Source: Desulfomicrobium escambiense DSM 10707
GTDB taxonomy: Bacteria; Desulfobacterota; Desulfovibrionia; Desulfovibrionales; Desulfomicrobiaceae
Direction: 5' to 3'
DNA: 64,000 bases
Assembly (NCBI RefSeq): GCF_000428825.1
Contig: NZ_AUAR01000002.1
Coordinates: forward strand, 186,001-250,000
The notes under the pieces are model-generated. The model did not search any database. It saw only the letters and a program-made list of their open reading frames with translations, and was not told the DNA's origin. Position numbers and translations under genes: made by a program. Position 1 is the stretch's first letter. Each line of letters starts with the position of its first letter. Positions 42,815 to 53,100 of the stretch are shown here, in pieces.

Positions 42815-44126
42815 GTTCGTTCCCGTCCAGAGAATCCGGAATGAAGAGAATGACGCAGAACCTGCTGCCCTTGGGCGTGGCGTCCTCGACCCAGATTCTG
42901 CCCTGAAACATGCTCACGATCTTGCGGCAGACGAAAAGCCCGATCCCCGTGCCCTTGATGCCGCTCTCCATGGATCTCTCCGTACGCACGAACTTCTCGA
43001 AGACGGTTTCCTTGTAGCGATCCTCGATGCCCTCGCCGTTGTCCTCGACCCAGAACTTGAGGACCGTGCGGGACGGGTCCTCGGTGCGGCGCGATTCCCA
43101 GCTGTCCATGCCGAGCCGGATGAGGCCGTTCTCCGGCGTGTACTTGACGGCGTTGGACACGAGATTCTGCACCAGATGCCCAAGGAGCATCCTGTCGCCC
43201 AGAACCCGCACGTCGAGGGCACACCCGTTCTCGATGACGATGCCCTTGTCCCTGGCCAGGGGCGCGATCTCAGCGAGCTGGCTTTCGACCAGGGGGAGAA
43301 AGGACACCGGCATGGGGCTGAAGCCGCGCTCGTGCAATTCGTCAACGCGGGCCACATGCAGAAACTCGTCGATCATCTCCAGAAGCTTCGAGGCGCCCTT
43401 GAAGGCCGTCTCGATGATGGGCCTCTGGGACTCGCTGGGGCCCAGATAGGTCAGCAGGTCCATGTTGGAGATGACGGCCGAGAGGGGGCTCTTGAAGTCG
43501 TGCACCACCATCTGGACCAGTTCGGCCCGTTCGGTGGAAGCCATGATCAGCTCCTTCTGCTTGATCTCCAGTTCCTGGGCCAGATCCCGGTACCGCTCCT
43601 TCTCCTTTTCGAGCCTGTCCAGAACGACGATGTTGTCGATGAGCGGCGTGACCCAGCCGGCGTATTCCAGAAGCAGCCCAAGGTCGGCCTGGGAAAAGGC
43701 GCCGCCCCCCTCCTTGTCGGAGACGTTGATGACCCCGATGACGCTCCCCTGCTCCGAGAGCAGAGGCACGGACATGAGGGAGGCCGTGCGGTAGGCGGCG
43801 CTGCGGCAACAAAAGCGCCCGTCGGCCGCGATGTCCGTGATGAGCAGGGGTTCCTTGAAGGTGCAGACGTAGCCCGAAACGCAGCGGGGAGACAGGGGCT
43901 GGCAGAGCCCCACGATCTCCTGCCTGGTTGCGGCCACGACCTTGAGCTCCTGTCTGTCCTCGTCGAACAGCATGACCGAGGCCTGGGAACTGCCGAGGCG
44001 CTCCTGAATGAGCACGCCCCCGAGGCGCAATTTCTCGGCCGGACTCTTGGACCTGCAGGCCAGGATGCCCATCATCCGGCGCAGGAACAGGCCAAGGTCC
44101 GGCTCGATACCGTTAGGCAGAGGCAT
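42807..44126 (-). CDS. GAF-domain sensor histidine kinase
   Basis: 439 aa, no membrane segments, so cytoplasmic. GAF domain ~30-165 (EKLRLGGVLIQERL, SVPLLSEQGSVIGVINVSDKEGG), then a coiled linker, HisKA with phospho-His209 (VVHDFKSPLSAV) and a HATPase domain (NLVSNAVKY, DNGEGI, GTGIGLFVCRKI). The GAF domain carries several cysteines (LCQPLSPRCVSGYVC, CC), suggesting redox or ligand sensing (inference). The start is 6 bp after the nrdJ stop and its end overlaps the response regulator. Confidence 0.92.
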   Translation of the reverse strand: MPLPNGIEPDLGLFLRRMMGILACRSKSPAEKLRLGGVLIQERLGSSQASVMLFDEDRQELKVVAATRQEIVGLCQPLSPRCVSGYVCTFKEPLLITDIAADGRFCCRSAAYRTASLMSVPLLSEQGSVIGVINVSDKEGGGAFSQADLGLLLEYAGWVTPLIDNIVVLDRLEKEKERYRDLAQELEIKQKELIMASTERAELVQMVVHDFKSPLSAVISNMDLLTYLGPSESQRPIIETAFKGASKLLEMIDEFLHVARVDELHERGFSPMPVSFLPLVESQLAEIAPLARDKGIVIENGCALDVRVLGDRMLLGHLVQNLVSNAVKYTPENGLIRLGMDSWESRRTEDPSRTVLKFWVEDNGEGIEDRYKETVFEKFVRTERSMESGIKGTGIGLFVCRKIVSMFQGRIWVEDATPKGSRFCVILFIPDSLDGNEHG

Positions 44127-44132
44127 GACCCG

Positions 44133-46370
44133 TCAACCGCACTTGGTGTACCCGCAGGAGGGGCAGACGAAACACCCTTCCTGGAACACGAGTTCCGTCG
44201 AACACTCCGGGCACTCGGTCTTGGACAGGGACTTGTCGAAGCTGCGGGGGGACGTCCCCTGCAGGTACTTGTTTTCCAGCACCCAGGACACGGCGTCTGG
44301 AATGGACAGGAGCATGCCTTTTTTCTGGAAGACGGGATGTTCCCCGCCGATCCCCTTGAGCTGCTTGACGATCTCGCGCACGTGCACGCCGGAGCGCAGG
44401 GCCAGTGACACCAAGCGGCCGATAGCTTCGGCCTTGGCCGTGATGGAACGCCCTGAACGGCCAATGGTGGTGAAGACCTCGAAGGGCTTGCCGTCGATCT
44501 CGTTCACGGTCAGGTACAGATCCCCCAATCCCGTGCGGACCTTCTGGGTGAAGCCGTAGACGATGTCCGGACGGTCCATGGGCCGCGTCTCTTCCTCGGC
44601 CTTCTTGCCGTCCTTGCCGCCCTCGCCCGTGCACAGGACCTGCACGCTCTTGCAGCCGTCGCGATACACGGTCACGCCCTTGCAGCCCTCCTCGTAGGCC
44701 ATCCAGTAGATTTTGTAGATGTCCTCCTGGGTGGCGGAGTTGGGCAGGTTGACGGTCTTGGACACGGCGTTGTCCGTGTGCTTCTGGAAGGCGGCCTGCA
44801 TCTTCAGGTGCCAAACAGGATCGATGTCCATGGCCGTGACGAAGACCTTGCGCAGGTCCTCGGGCAGAAATTCCATGCCGTGCACCGTGCCCTTCTCGAC
44901 GACCTCGGCCATGACCTTTTCGGAATGGCAGCCGGCGTCGTGCAGGGCCTGCACGAAAAAGGAGTTGGCCTCGGTCAGCTTCTCGCCGTCCATGACCTGG
45001 CGCACGAAGCACAGGGCGAAAAGCGGTTCCACGCCCGAGGAACACCCGGCGATGATGGACAGCGTGCCCGTGGGGGCGATGGTCGTGGTCGTGGCGTTGC
45101 GGTATGGCCCGAGGTTCTGGTCGCTGTAGACAGACGTCTCGAAGCCCGGGAAGGGGCCGCGCTCCTTGGCCAGCTGGGCAGAGGCGGACTTGGATTCGCG
45201 CTGCAGGAACTCCATGAGCTTCTCGGCCAGGACGATGCCCCGACGGCTGCTGTAGGGCAGGCGCAGCTGGTAGAGCATATCGGCCCAGCCCATGACGCCC
45301 AGGCCGATCTTGCGGTTGCGGCGCACGGTATGGGTGATGCGCTCCAGCGGGTACTCCGAGGCGTCGATGACGTTGTCCAAGAAGCGCACGCTCAGGTGGA
45401 TGACCTCGCGCAGCCTGTCCCAGTCGACCTCCTTGGCGCCGTCCCTGTCGACCACGAAGCGGGCCAGGTTGATGGAGCCCAGGTTGCAGGCCTCGTAGGG
45501 CAGCAGGGGCTGCTCGCCGCAGGGGTTGGTGCTCTCGATTTCGCCCTGGTCGGGGTTGGGGTTGTCGCGGTTGATGCGGTCGATGAAGATGATACCGGGG
45601 TCGCCGCTTTCCCAGGCCTTGCGCACCAGCAGCTCGAAGACCTCGCGGGCCTTGAGGCGCTCGATGACCTCGCCTGTGTGCGGGGCGACCAGGGCGTACT
45701 CTTCGTCCTTCTCCACGGCCTGCATGAATTTTTCCGTCAGGGCCACGGACAGGTTGAAGTTGTTGAGGTCGCCCTCGCGCTCCTTGGCCCGGATGAATTC
45801 GAGGATGTCGGGGTGGTCGACGCGCAGAATGCCCATGTTGGCCCCGCGCCGCGTGCCGCCCTGTTTGACCTGCTCAGTGGCCGTGTTGAAGATCTTCAGA
45901 AACGAGATGGGACCCGAGGCCACGCCGCCCGTGGAGCCGACGCGGCTGTCCTTGGGACGCAGGCGGCTGAAGGAAAACCCCGTGCCGCCGCCGGACTTGT
46001 GGATCAGGGCGGCGTGCTTCACCGCGTCGAAGATCTCGTCCATGGAGTCGCCGACCGGCAGGACGAAGCAGGCGGCCAGCTGTCCGAGATCCGTGCCTGC
46101 GTTCATGAGCGTGGGGGAATTGGGCAGGAAGTCGTAGTCGATCATGAGCCTGTAGAAGGTCCGGGCGAGGTCTTCGACCTTCCACGTGGAGTCCGGGTAG
46201 CCGGCTTCCATGGACGCGATGCTGGCGGCAACCCTCCAGAACATCTGCTTGGGGGTTTCGATGGGACTGCCGTCCAACCCCTTTTTCTGGTAGCGCTTCC
46301 GGAGCACCAGTTCGGAGTTGGCGTTGAGGGTCACTTCGGGCAGATCCGCCGGCATTTTCATAAGGTCCAT
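44133..46370 (-). CDS. nrdJ: Adenosylcobalamin-dependent ribonucleotide reductase (class II)
   Basis: 745 aa, ATG at 46370 with GTGAGG upstream. Reduces ribonucleotides using B12 radical chemistry and works without oxygen. Active-site motifs: GGTGFSFSRLRP, TEQVKQGGTRRGANMG and NPCGEQPLLPYEACNLGSIN. The C-terminal CPEC/CPSCGYTKCG cysteines form a Zn-ribbon or redox tail. An ATP-cone is absent. No cobalamin riboswitch or NrdR box pair was found in the 370-bp leader region. The histidine kinase pair lies directly downstream. Confidence 0.96.
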   Translation of the reverse strand: MDLMKMPADLPEVTLNANSELVLRKRYQKKGLDGSPIETPKQMFWRVAASIASMEAGYPDSTWKVEDLARTFYRLMIDYDFLPNSPTLMNAGTDLGQLAACFVLPVGDSMDEIFDAVKHAALIHKSGGGTGFSFSRLRPKDSRVGSTGGVASGPISFLKIFNTATEQVKQGGTRRGANMGILRVDHPDILEFIRAKEREGDLNNFNLSVALTEKFMQAVEKDEEYALVAPHTGEVIERLKAREVFELLVRKAWESGDPGIIFIDRINRDNPNPDQGEIESTNPCGEQPLLPYEACNLGSINLARFVVDRDGAKEVDWDRLREVIHLSVRFLDNVIDASEYPLERITHTVRRNRKIGLGVMGWADMLYQLRLPYSSRRGIVLAEKLMEFLQRESKSASAQLAKERGPFPGFETSVYSDQNLGPYRNATTTTIAPTGTLSIIAGCSSGVEPLFALCFVRQVMDGEKLTEANSFFVQALHDAGCHSEKVMAEVVEKGTVHGMEFLPEDLRKVFVTAMDIDPVWHLKMQAAFQKHTDNAVSKTVNLPNSATQEDIYKIYWMAYEEGCKGVTVYRDGCKSVQVLCTGEGGKDGKKAEEETRPMDRPDIVYGFTQKVRTGLGDLYLTVNEIDGKPFEVFTTIGRSGRSITAKAEAIGRLVSLALRSGVHVREIVKQLKGIGGEHPVFQKKGMLLSIPDAVSWVLENKYLQGTSPRSFDKSLSKTECPECSTELVFQEGCFVCPSCGYTKCG

Positions 46371-46473
46371 GGATACCTCACTTTCCTTGAAATTGTATGA
46401 GACATATTGAAATTATTGGCTCTTCTTGATCCGTGTCTCTGTACTGGAGATGGCCGAAGACTTCAACGGTGTG

Positions 46474-46499
46474 AAAAGGGGAACGGGTCGTCCTTCCCC
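46474..46499 (-). terminator. Hairpin with short T run, rfbA terminator or nrdJ leader attenuator
   Basis: Minus-strand stem GGGGAA/TTCCCC with 10-base loop, then TTTT. Located ~240 bp past rfbA and 104 bp before nrdJ. Confidence 0.5.
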
Positions 46500-46557
46500 T
46501 CTTTCTGCAAAAGAAATGAGAAAAGAATTTGTTGGTATTATTAGGCCGCTTCGAATG

Positions 46558-46572
46558 TGACTAATGTAGTCA
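46558..46572. promoter_or_regulatory. Candidate operator palindrome
   Basis: Perfect inverted repeat TGACTA-ATG-TAGTCA. A minus-strand TTGACT overlaps it and could be a -35 element, but no good -10 lies at 16-18 bp. The half-site spacing is not that of FNR/CRP sites. Confidence 0.4.
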
Positions 46573-46740
46573 ATATGCTGAAATAATGTTTATTTTTTAG
46601 GATGCCCAGCGGTTCCGAACAAAGCTTTCCGCGGTGTTCGACCCGGACTGCGTTCTAGCGAAGGAACATGGGAAAATGTTTGGAACAATCTTTTCCACAG
46701 GTGTTCCTTTACCAACTTAACTCATGAAATTATTGTTTTT

Positions 46741-47610
46741 TTATTCATCGTCAGCCAGTTCATCGAGGTAGCGGCCGTAGTCGTTCTTGGAGAACTTCGC
46801 GGCCAGCGCCTTCAGGTGTGCGCAATCGATGAAACCCTTCCTGAAGGCGATCTCCTCGATGCAGGCTATCTTGAAGCCCTGGCGTTCCTGGATGGCCTGC
46901 ACGAAGCTGCCGGCCTGCTGCAGGGATTCGTGGGTGCCGGCGTCGAGCCAGGCGTAACCGCGGCCGAGGAGTTCCACGTGTAGGGTGCCGCGGCGCAGGT
47001 ACTCGAGGTTGACGTCCGTGATTTCAAGCTCGCCGCGAGGCGAGGGACGCAGGGCCTTGGCGATGGCCACGACGTCGTTGTCGTAGAAATAGATGCCCGG
47101 CACGGCGAACTTCGATTTGGGCCTGGACGGCTTTTCCTCGATGCTGACAACCTTGCCGGCGTCGTCGAATTCCACCACTCCGTAGCGCTGGGGATCCCTG
47201 ACCGGGTAGCCGAAGACGATGCCGCCCTTGTCCAGTCCCACGCAGTTTTCGAGCACCACCGACAGCCCCTCGCCATGGATGATGTTGTCGCCAAGGACCA
47301 GGCAGACGCTGTCCAGGCCGATGAAGTCCTCGCCGAGGATGAAGGCCTGGGCCAGCCCGTCGGGCGAGGGCTGCACGATGTAGGTGAAGCGCACGCCGAT
47401 CTGGCTGCCGTCGCCGAGCAGGTCGCGGAAGCGCGGCAGGTCGTGGGGGGTGGAGATGATCAGGATATCCCTGATGCCCGCCAGCAGCAGGATGGAGAGG
47501 GGATAGTAGATCATGGGCTTGTCGTAGACGGGCAGGAGCTGCTTGCTGGTGCCCAGCGTCAGGGGGTAGAGTCGCGTGCCGGATCCTCCGGCCAGAATGA
47601 TTCCTTTCAT
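46741..47610 (-). CDS. rfbA: Glucose-1-phosphate thymidylyltransferase
   Basis: 289 aa. Makes dTDP-glucose, first step to dTDP-rhamnose. Nucleotidyl-binding motif [11 protein letters not shown] (~8-18), GDNIIHG and EEKPSRPKS are typical of RmlA. Length matches the ~290-residue bacterial enzyme. It stands alone; rfbB, rfbC and rfbD are not in the window. It is divergent from the MogA-like gene at 47755. Confidence 0.95.
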   Translation of the reverse strand: MKGIILAGGSGTRLYPLTLGTSKQLLPVYDKPMIYYPLSILLLAGIRDILIISTPHDLPRFRDLLGDGSQIGVRFTYIVQPSPDGLAQAFILGEDFIGLDSVCLVLGDNIIHGEGLSVVLENCVGLDKGGIVFGYPVRDPQRYGVVEFDDAGKVVSIEEKPSRPKSKFAVPGIYFYDNDVVAIAKALRPSPRGELEITDVNLEYLRRGTLHVELLGRGYAWLDAGTHESLQQAGSFVQAIQERQGFKIACIEEIAFRKGFIDCAHLKALAAKFSKNDYGRYLDELADDE

Positions 47611-47754
47611 GGGTGTCCTTTCCTGTTGATTTCAGAAACAAACTATACGCGGGAAGAGTTCTGCGGACAAGTAGTCGCGGCTTTGCGGTAATGACAATGG
47701 CGCTTGCCTTTGGTAGCGATAGGCGTCGACTCTGAAAGAAACAAAGGGGATGGG

Positions 47755-48507
47755 ATGCGCATAACCTGGAAGAACCCTTGGCAGCCGGGACCCGTGATCA
47801 TCGCGGTGGGCATGGACCATGGCCTGGCTCACGGCCTTATCGATACGGCGCAGGAACTGCGCGCCGGGGATGTTTTGGATGATGGCGCATGCCGCGTGCA
47901 GGTGGAGAACAGGATCCGCCTTTGCAGCGCGGACGGCCTGTGCCTCGCTGCCTGGACCGGACAGGCCTCGGGAGCCGTCACGGCCGGCGAAAGGGACTGT
48001 GCCCTTTCCCGCAGCGGATTTTCCCTGGCCTGGATCACCCTGAGCGACAAGGGGTCGCGCGGCGAGCGTGTGGACGCGAGCGGACCGTGCATCCGCGATA
48101 CCGTCGCCGGGGCCATGGAGCTGAGCCTGGCCAGGGGGGTGATCATCCCGGACGAGCCGCTCATACTCAAGGCCGCCCTGGTCGACTGCTGCCTGAACCA
48201 CGGCTTTGACCTCGTCTTCACTACGGGCGGGACTGGAGTGGGGCCGCGCGACATCACGCCCGAGGCGACACTGCCCCTGCTGGACAAGAGGCTGCCGGGC
48301 TTCGAGCGGGCCATGACCCTGGCTTCCCTGGCCAAGACCCCGCACGCCGTCATTTCCCGGGCAGTGGCCGGGACCATGGGGAAATCCCTGGTGGTCAACC
48401 TGCCGGGCAGCCCCAAGGCCGTGCGGGAAAATCTGGCGGCCATCCTTCCGGCCCTCAGGCACACGGTGGAAAAACTCCAGGGAGACCCAAGGGATTGTGG
48501 ACAATAA
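47755..48507 (+). CDS. MogA/MoaB-like molybdopterin protein with N-terminal extension
   Basis: 250 aa, ATG at 47755 with an AAGGGGATGGG site. Residues ~85-250 form the MoCF fold, with TTGGTGVGPRDITPEAT as the molybdopterin-binding signature and LPGSPKAVREN. MogA adenylylates molybdopterin. The ~80 N-terminal residues (MRITWKNPWQPGPVIIAVGM onward) are not part of a standard 160-180-aa MogA and are not recognised. It starts a run of overlapping genes; its end overlaps the histidine kinase start by 11 bp. Confidence 0.8.
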   Translation: MRITWKNPWQPGPVIIAVGMDHGLAHGLIDTAQELRAGDVLDDGACRVQVENRIRLCSADGLCLAAWTGQASGAVTAGERDCALSRSGFSLAWITLSDKGSRGERVDASGPCIRDTVAGAMELSLARGVIIPDEPLILKAALVDCCLNHGFDLVFTTGGTGVGPRDITPEATLPLLDKRLPGFERAMTLASLAKTPHAVISRAVAGTMGKSLVVNLPGSPKAVRENLAAILPALRHTVEKLQGDPRDCGQ

Positions 48508-50140
48508 CCCCGAGCTGACACCCTCCGCCGAACTCAAAAGCTTTTTCGTCAAATTTTCCGTGATCCGTCTCGGAATCATGGTCTTTCTTCTCATGCTGGC
48601 CGTGTCCGAAATCCTGAACCTTTCGGATCGGGGTCTGCGGCTGGAAGTCGACAGGGATGTCCAGTACATTCTCTTCTTCGCCTCCGGGTTCGCTCTGAGC
48701 GTCGCCTATCTCCTGGCGTCGAAACGGTTCATCGGCTCCATGGCCCTGTTCCGCTTCCAGCTCACCGCGGACCTCTTCCTGACCACGTGGTGGATTGTGC
48801 TGACCGGCGGGTCGTTCAGCGCCTTCATGATCCTCTACATCCTGTGCCTCTTCTTTTACGGCCGCATCGTCGGTTTCCAGACGATCGTCTTCTCCTCCCT
48901 CGTCGTCTGGGTCCTTTTGTTCCTCATTTCGTGCGTGCAGTTCTATTTTCCCGGGCTGTGGGGGCAGATGCACATCCGCGGTTCCGATCTGGCCTACAAC
49001 TACAGCCTGTTCACCCTGGCCCTCATTCTGGTCGCCTCCCTGGTCAAACTGAGCCGCACGGCGGAAAACAGGCTTCTGCAGCGTCTCATCGAACAGGAAG
49101 GGGCCCTGCGCAGGTCCGAGGAAATCAAGTACCGCGTTTTCGACTGGCTCGACGCGGGCCTGCTGGTGGTCGACGACGACCGGCGCGTTACCAGCATCAA
49201 CCAGCGGGCCCTGGACTGGCTTCCTGGTTACGACCGCAGCCGGGCCATCGGCGCGCTGCTCGATTCCCTCTATCCGGAGTTCGTTCCCTTCTGGGGGGAT
49301 CGCCGCAAATCCACCCGCCGCCACATGGTCGTGAGCACGGACCGCGACCTTGTCTTTGGCTTCAAGATGACGGAGCTGCCTGAAAACCAGGGCTGGATGA
49401 TCCTCTTCTCGGACATCACCGAAGTGCAGAAGATGGAACGCCAGATCAAGGAAATGGAGAAGATGGCCAGCGTGGGCGAGCTGGCCGCCGGCCTGGCCCA
49501 CGAGATGAAGAACCCTCTGGCCGGCATCAAGACGAGTCTGCAGCTTCTGCTGTCCGACGATCTGGAGAAGGACTTCTCGGAGCGCCTCTCAAGGGTCATC
49601 CTGCGCGATATCGACCGCCTCGACTTCCTGCTCAAGGATTTTCTCATCTTCGCCCGCCCGCAGGCGCCAAGCCCAGATCACCTTGTTCTGGGCGAAGAGA
49701 TCGAGCATGTGCTCATGCCCCTGCGCCTGCAGCATCCCCGGGTCAGGATCCGCGTCGATGTCGGTGACGCTTCCTGCCCCTTCGACCGCAACCAGTTTCA
49801 TCAGATCCTCGTCAACCTGCTGGTCAACGCCATGCAGGCCCTGGAAGATGCGGACGACCCCGAGATCGTCATCTCCGCGTCCCGCGAAAACGCAAAATTG
49901 GTCCTTTCCATTTCCGACAATGGCCCGGGGCTGAGCCAAGGCGTCGAAGAGAAGTGCTTCGACCCCTTCGTCACCACCAAACCCGTCGGATCGGGGCTGG
50001 GCCTGGCCATCGCACGCCGCCTCGCGGCCCAGAACGGGACCTTCATCGACCTGCAGAACAACCCTTCCGGAGGGGCCAGGGCCGTCCTGGTCCAGGATGA
50101 ATCATTTTTCCGCCCCCGAGCGGACCAGGATGCACCGTGA
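48497..50140 (+). CDS. Membrane PAS sensor histidine kinase (PilS/NtrB-like)
   Basis: 547 aa, GTG at 48497. About six N-terminal membrane helices (residues ~20-185) without a large periplasmic loop, a PAS region (~210-310, including DAGLLVVDDDRRVTSINQRA), HisKA with His335 (AAGLAHEMKNPLAGI) and HATPase with DNGPGL and GSGLGLAIARRL. The layout resembles PilS and other NtrB-like kinases that partner sigma-54 activators. No response regulator is next to it; the sigma-54 regulator at 14.8-16.1 kb is one possibility in the window. Its end overlaps the next gene (GTGA). Confidence 0.9.
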   Translation: MDNNPELTPSAELKSFFVKFSVIRLGIMVFLLMLAVSEILNLSDRGLRLEVDRDVQYILFFASGFALSVAYLLASKRFIGSMALFRFQLTADLFLTTWWIVLTGGSFSAFMILYILCLFFYGRIVGFQTIVFSSLVVWVLLFLISCVQFYFPGLWGQMHIRGSDLAYNYSLFTLALILVASLVKLSRTAENRLLQRLIEQEGALRRSEEIKYRVFDWLDAGLLVVDDDRRVTSINQRALDWLPGYDRSRAIGALLDSLYPEFVPFWGDRRKSTRRHMVVSTDRDLVFGFKMTELPENQGWMILFSDITEVQKMERQIKEMEKMASVGELAAGLAHEMKNPLAGIKTSLQLLLSDDLEKDFSERLSRVILRDIDRLDFLLKDFLIFARPQAPSPDHLVLGEEIEHVLMPLRLQHPRVRIRVDVGDASCPFDRNQFHQILVNLLVNAMQALEDADDPEIVISASRENAKLVLSISDNGPGLSQGVEEKCFDPFVTTKPVGSGLGLAIARRLAAQNGTFIDLQNNPSGGARAVLVQDESFFRPRADQDAP

Positions 50141-53100
50141 ACACCTACATCGCAGACCTCCACCTCCATTCCCGGTTTTCGAGGGCCACGAGCAAGAACC
50201 TGACGCCGAGAAACCTGGTGGCCTGGGCCGCGGTCAAGGGCATCGACGTGCTGGCCACGGGAGACTTCACGCATCCCGGCTGGATGGAGATGATCCAGTC
50301 CCAGCTTGAACCGGGAGAGGACGGTCTGTTCCGACTGCGCGAGGCCAAGGGCCTGGAGGCGGAGCTGCCCTGGTTTTCCGGCAATCTCGACGCCTCGGGC
50401 ATCCGCTTCGCGCTGTGCACGGAGATCAGCTCCATCTACAAGCGCGGCGGCAAGGTGCGCAAAGTCCACAACCTGGTCTTCATGCCCGGCCTGGACGCGG
50501 CCCTGAGGTTCAACACTCGTTTGGCCCAGGTCGGCAACCTGGCCTCGGATGGGCGGCCCATCCTTGGGCTTGATTCGCGCGACCTCCTGGAGATGGTCCT
50601 GGAGACGGACCCGCAGGCCTATCTCATCCCGGCCCACATCTGGACGCCCTGGTTTTCCGTCTTCGGTTCCAAGTCCGGGTTCGACCGCATCGAGGACTGC
50701 TTCGGCGATTTGAGCGGCGAGATTTTCGCCCTGGAGACGGGCCTGTCGTCGGACCCCGAGATGAATTGGCTGTGGAGCGCCCTGGACCGTTTCTCCCTGG
50801 TCTCCAACTCCGATGCCCATTCCGGGGAAAAGCTCGGCCGCGAGGGCAACATCTTTTCCGGTGAGATGTCCTTTGCCGACATGCGCCGCGCCCTGCGCCG
50901 CGAGGAGGGGAGCGCGCGCTTCGAAGGCACCCTCGAATTCTATCCCGAGGAGGGGAAATACCACCTCGACGGCCACCGCAAGTGCGGGGTCATGCTGGAG
51001 CCCGCGGAGTCCGCTCGGCACAAGGGCCTGTGTCCGGTCTGCGGCAAGCCTCTGACCATCGGCGTGCTGAACCGGGTCTTTGCCCTGGCGGACCGGGCCG
51101 TGCCCGTGCGGCCGGCCCACCAGCCGTCCTTCACGTCCCTGGTTCCCCTGCCGGAAATCCTCTCGGAGATCCTCGGGGCCGGGCCCGCGACCAAGAAGGT
51201 CCAGGGCATGTACAACCAGCTCATCCGGGACTTCGGCTCGGAGTTCGCCATTCTGCGTTCAGTCCCCGTGGAGGATCTGCAGCGGTCCTCGAAGATGCTG
51301 GCCGAGGCCCTGCGCCGGATGCGCCATGGGGCTGTGTACCGCCACAGCGGGTATGACGGCGAGTTCGGGCGCATATCCATGTTTTCCCCCCAGGAACTGC
51401 TCGAATTCAGGCACGGCCGCATGCTGTCCATGGCCGCTCCGGTCGCGGAGGCCGAGGAGGTCGGGCAGCGCTGGCGCAGACCTCAGGGCCAGGCGGCCCC
51501 GAAGCGCGAGGAACCCCTGCAGGAACCGAACGAGATGCAGCAAGCCGCCATCCTGGCCGGGCCGGGTCCTGTCCTTGTCCTGGCCGGGCCAGGCACGGGC
51601 AAGACCCAGACCCTCATGGGCCGGGTGCGGCACCTGCTGGACCAGGGAGCGGACCCGTCGCGCATATTGGTCCTGACCTTCACCCGCAAGGCCGCGCGGG
51701 AGCTCAAGGACCGCCTGCAGCGCGCCTGCCCGGCCGGGGCGGCCCTGCCCAAGGCCGACACCCTGCACGCCTTGGCCCTCGAATACTGGGCCCGCGTCAT
51801 GGGCGAGGCGCCCATCCTGCTCTCGGAGGAATCGAGTCGGCGCCTTTTCGCCGCCGCCAACCCCGAGCTGCAGGGCAAGGCCCTGAAGACGGCCTGGAAC
51901 GAGCAGTCCCTGGCCCGGGAGAATGGCGTGCGCATCCCCGGCGAACAGACCCGCCGCTACCTGGACCACAAGGCGCGCTTCAACCTGGTGGACTACACCG
52001 ATCTGCTCGAATTCTGGTTCGAACACCTCCAACTCGGGCACCATGTCCCGGACTGGGACCACGTGCTGGTGGACGAGGTGCAGGACCTCTCGCCCCTGCA
52101 GATCGCCCTGGTCACGGGCCTGAGCGGAAAGAGCGGCCGGGGTTTTTTCGCCATCGGCGACCCCAACCAGGCCATCTACGGCTTCCGCGGCGCCGTGCGC
52201 GACATCGAGACGCGGTTGCGCGGCATCTGGCCCGACATGCGCAAGGTCAGGCTGGTGCGCAACTACCGCTCGTCCCAGCAGATCCTCGACCTGGCCGCGA
52301 GCCTCTTCCCCGAACGGGAGTCCCTCGTGGCGCAGCTCGGGCACGTTGCGTCCATGACCCTGTTCGAGGCCCAGAGCGCGGACCAGGAAGCGGGCTGGAT
52401 CGCCTCGCGCATGCGCGAGCTCCTGGGCGGCACGGGCCACTGGCAGGCCGACGCTCACGGCGGGGCCGCGCTCTCGCCGGGCGACATCGCCGTGCTCGTG
52501 CGCCTCAAGGCCCTTGTCCCGCCCATCGTCAAGGCTCTGGAAGGCGCGGGCATCCCTGTGTCCGTGCCCGAGCAGGAGCCGTTCTTCACGGACCAGCGGG
52601 TGGAGGTGGTCATGGGCATCGCCGGCAACGTGCTGGGCATGCCCGAGGCCGTGCAGCAGGAATTGCCGCCCTGTCCCGAGGCCATCGTCGAGAAGGGGCC
52701 CCTGGCCATGGCCGTGCATCTTTCGCTGACGCCCCCCTTCGACGAGCTGTTCTGGAAGAGCCGGGCCTTTCTTGATCTGGTCAAGGCCCACCAGAGCTTC
52801 GGCGGCTGGCGGGGCCTTCTGAACATGGTCCGCCTGGAGACGGAGCTGTGCGCCATCAGGTCCAGGGCCCAGAAGGTCCAGGTCATGACCCTGCACGGCG
52901 CCAAGGGCCTGGAGTTCGAGGCGGTCTTCCTGCCGGGCCTGGAGGAGGGCATCCTGCCCTTTGCCGGCATGGACATGCTGCTGGGCAAGACCGTGGAGGA
53001 CGGGGTCGATCTCGACGAGGAGCGCCGCCTGTTCTACGTCGGCCTGACCAGAGCCCGGTCGTCGCTTTTCATGAGCCACTGCGCCAGCCGCCGCATGTTC

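Larger units (their letters stand above)
46371..46740. promoter_or_regulatory. AT-rich intergenic region upstream of nrdJ
   Basis: 370 bp between rfbA (ends 46741) and nrdJ (starts 46370), both on the minus strand; the most AT-rich stretch of the window. It contains a perfect 6-3-6 palindrome TGACTAATGTAGTCA (46558-46572), a DnaA-box match TTTTCCACA (46691-46699), a T-rich run (about 46588-46600) and a terminator-like hairpin (46474-46499). No gene is supported. Confidence 0.5.

Noticed and set aside
46516-46560. 13-codon ORF in the AT-rich gap
   Set aside because: Too short, no conserved feature or clear ribosome site beyond chance.
46371-46740. Cobalamin riboswitch or NrdR boxes before nrdJ
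   Set aside because: No B12-box-like sequence or paired ACACWATAT-type boxes were found on reading either strand; only the palindrome and hairpin remain.
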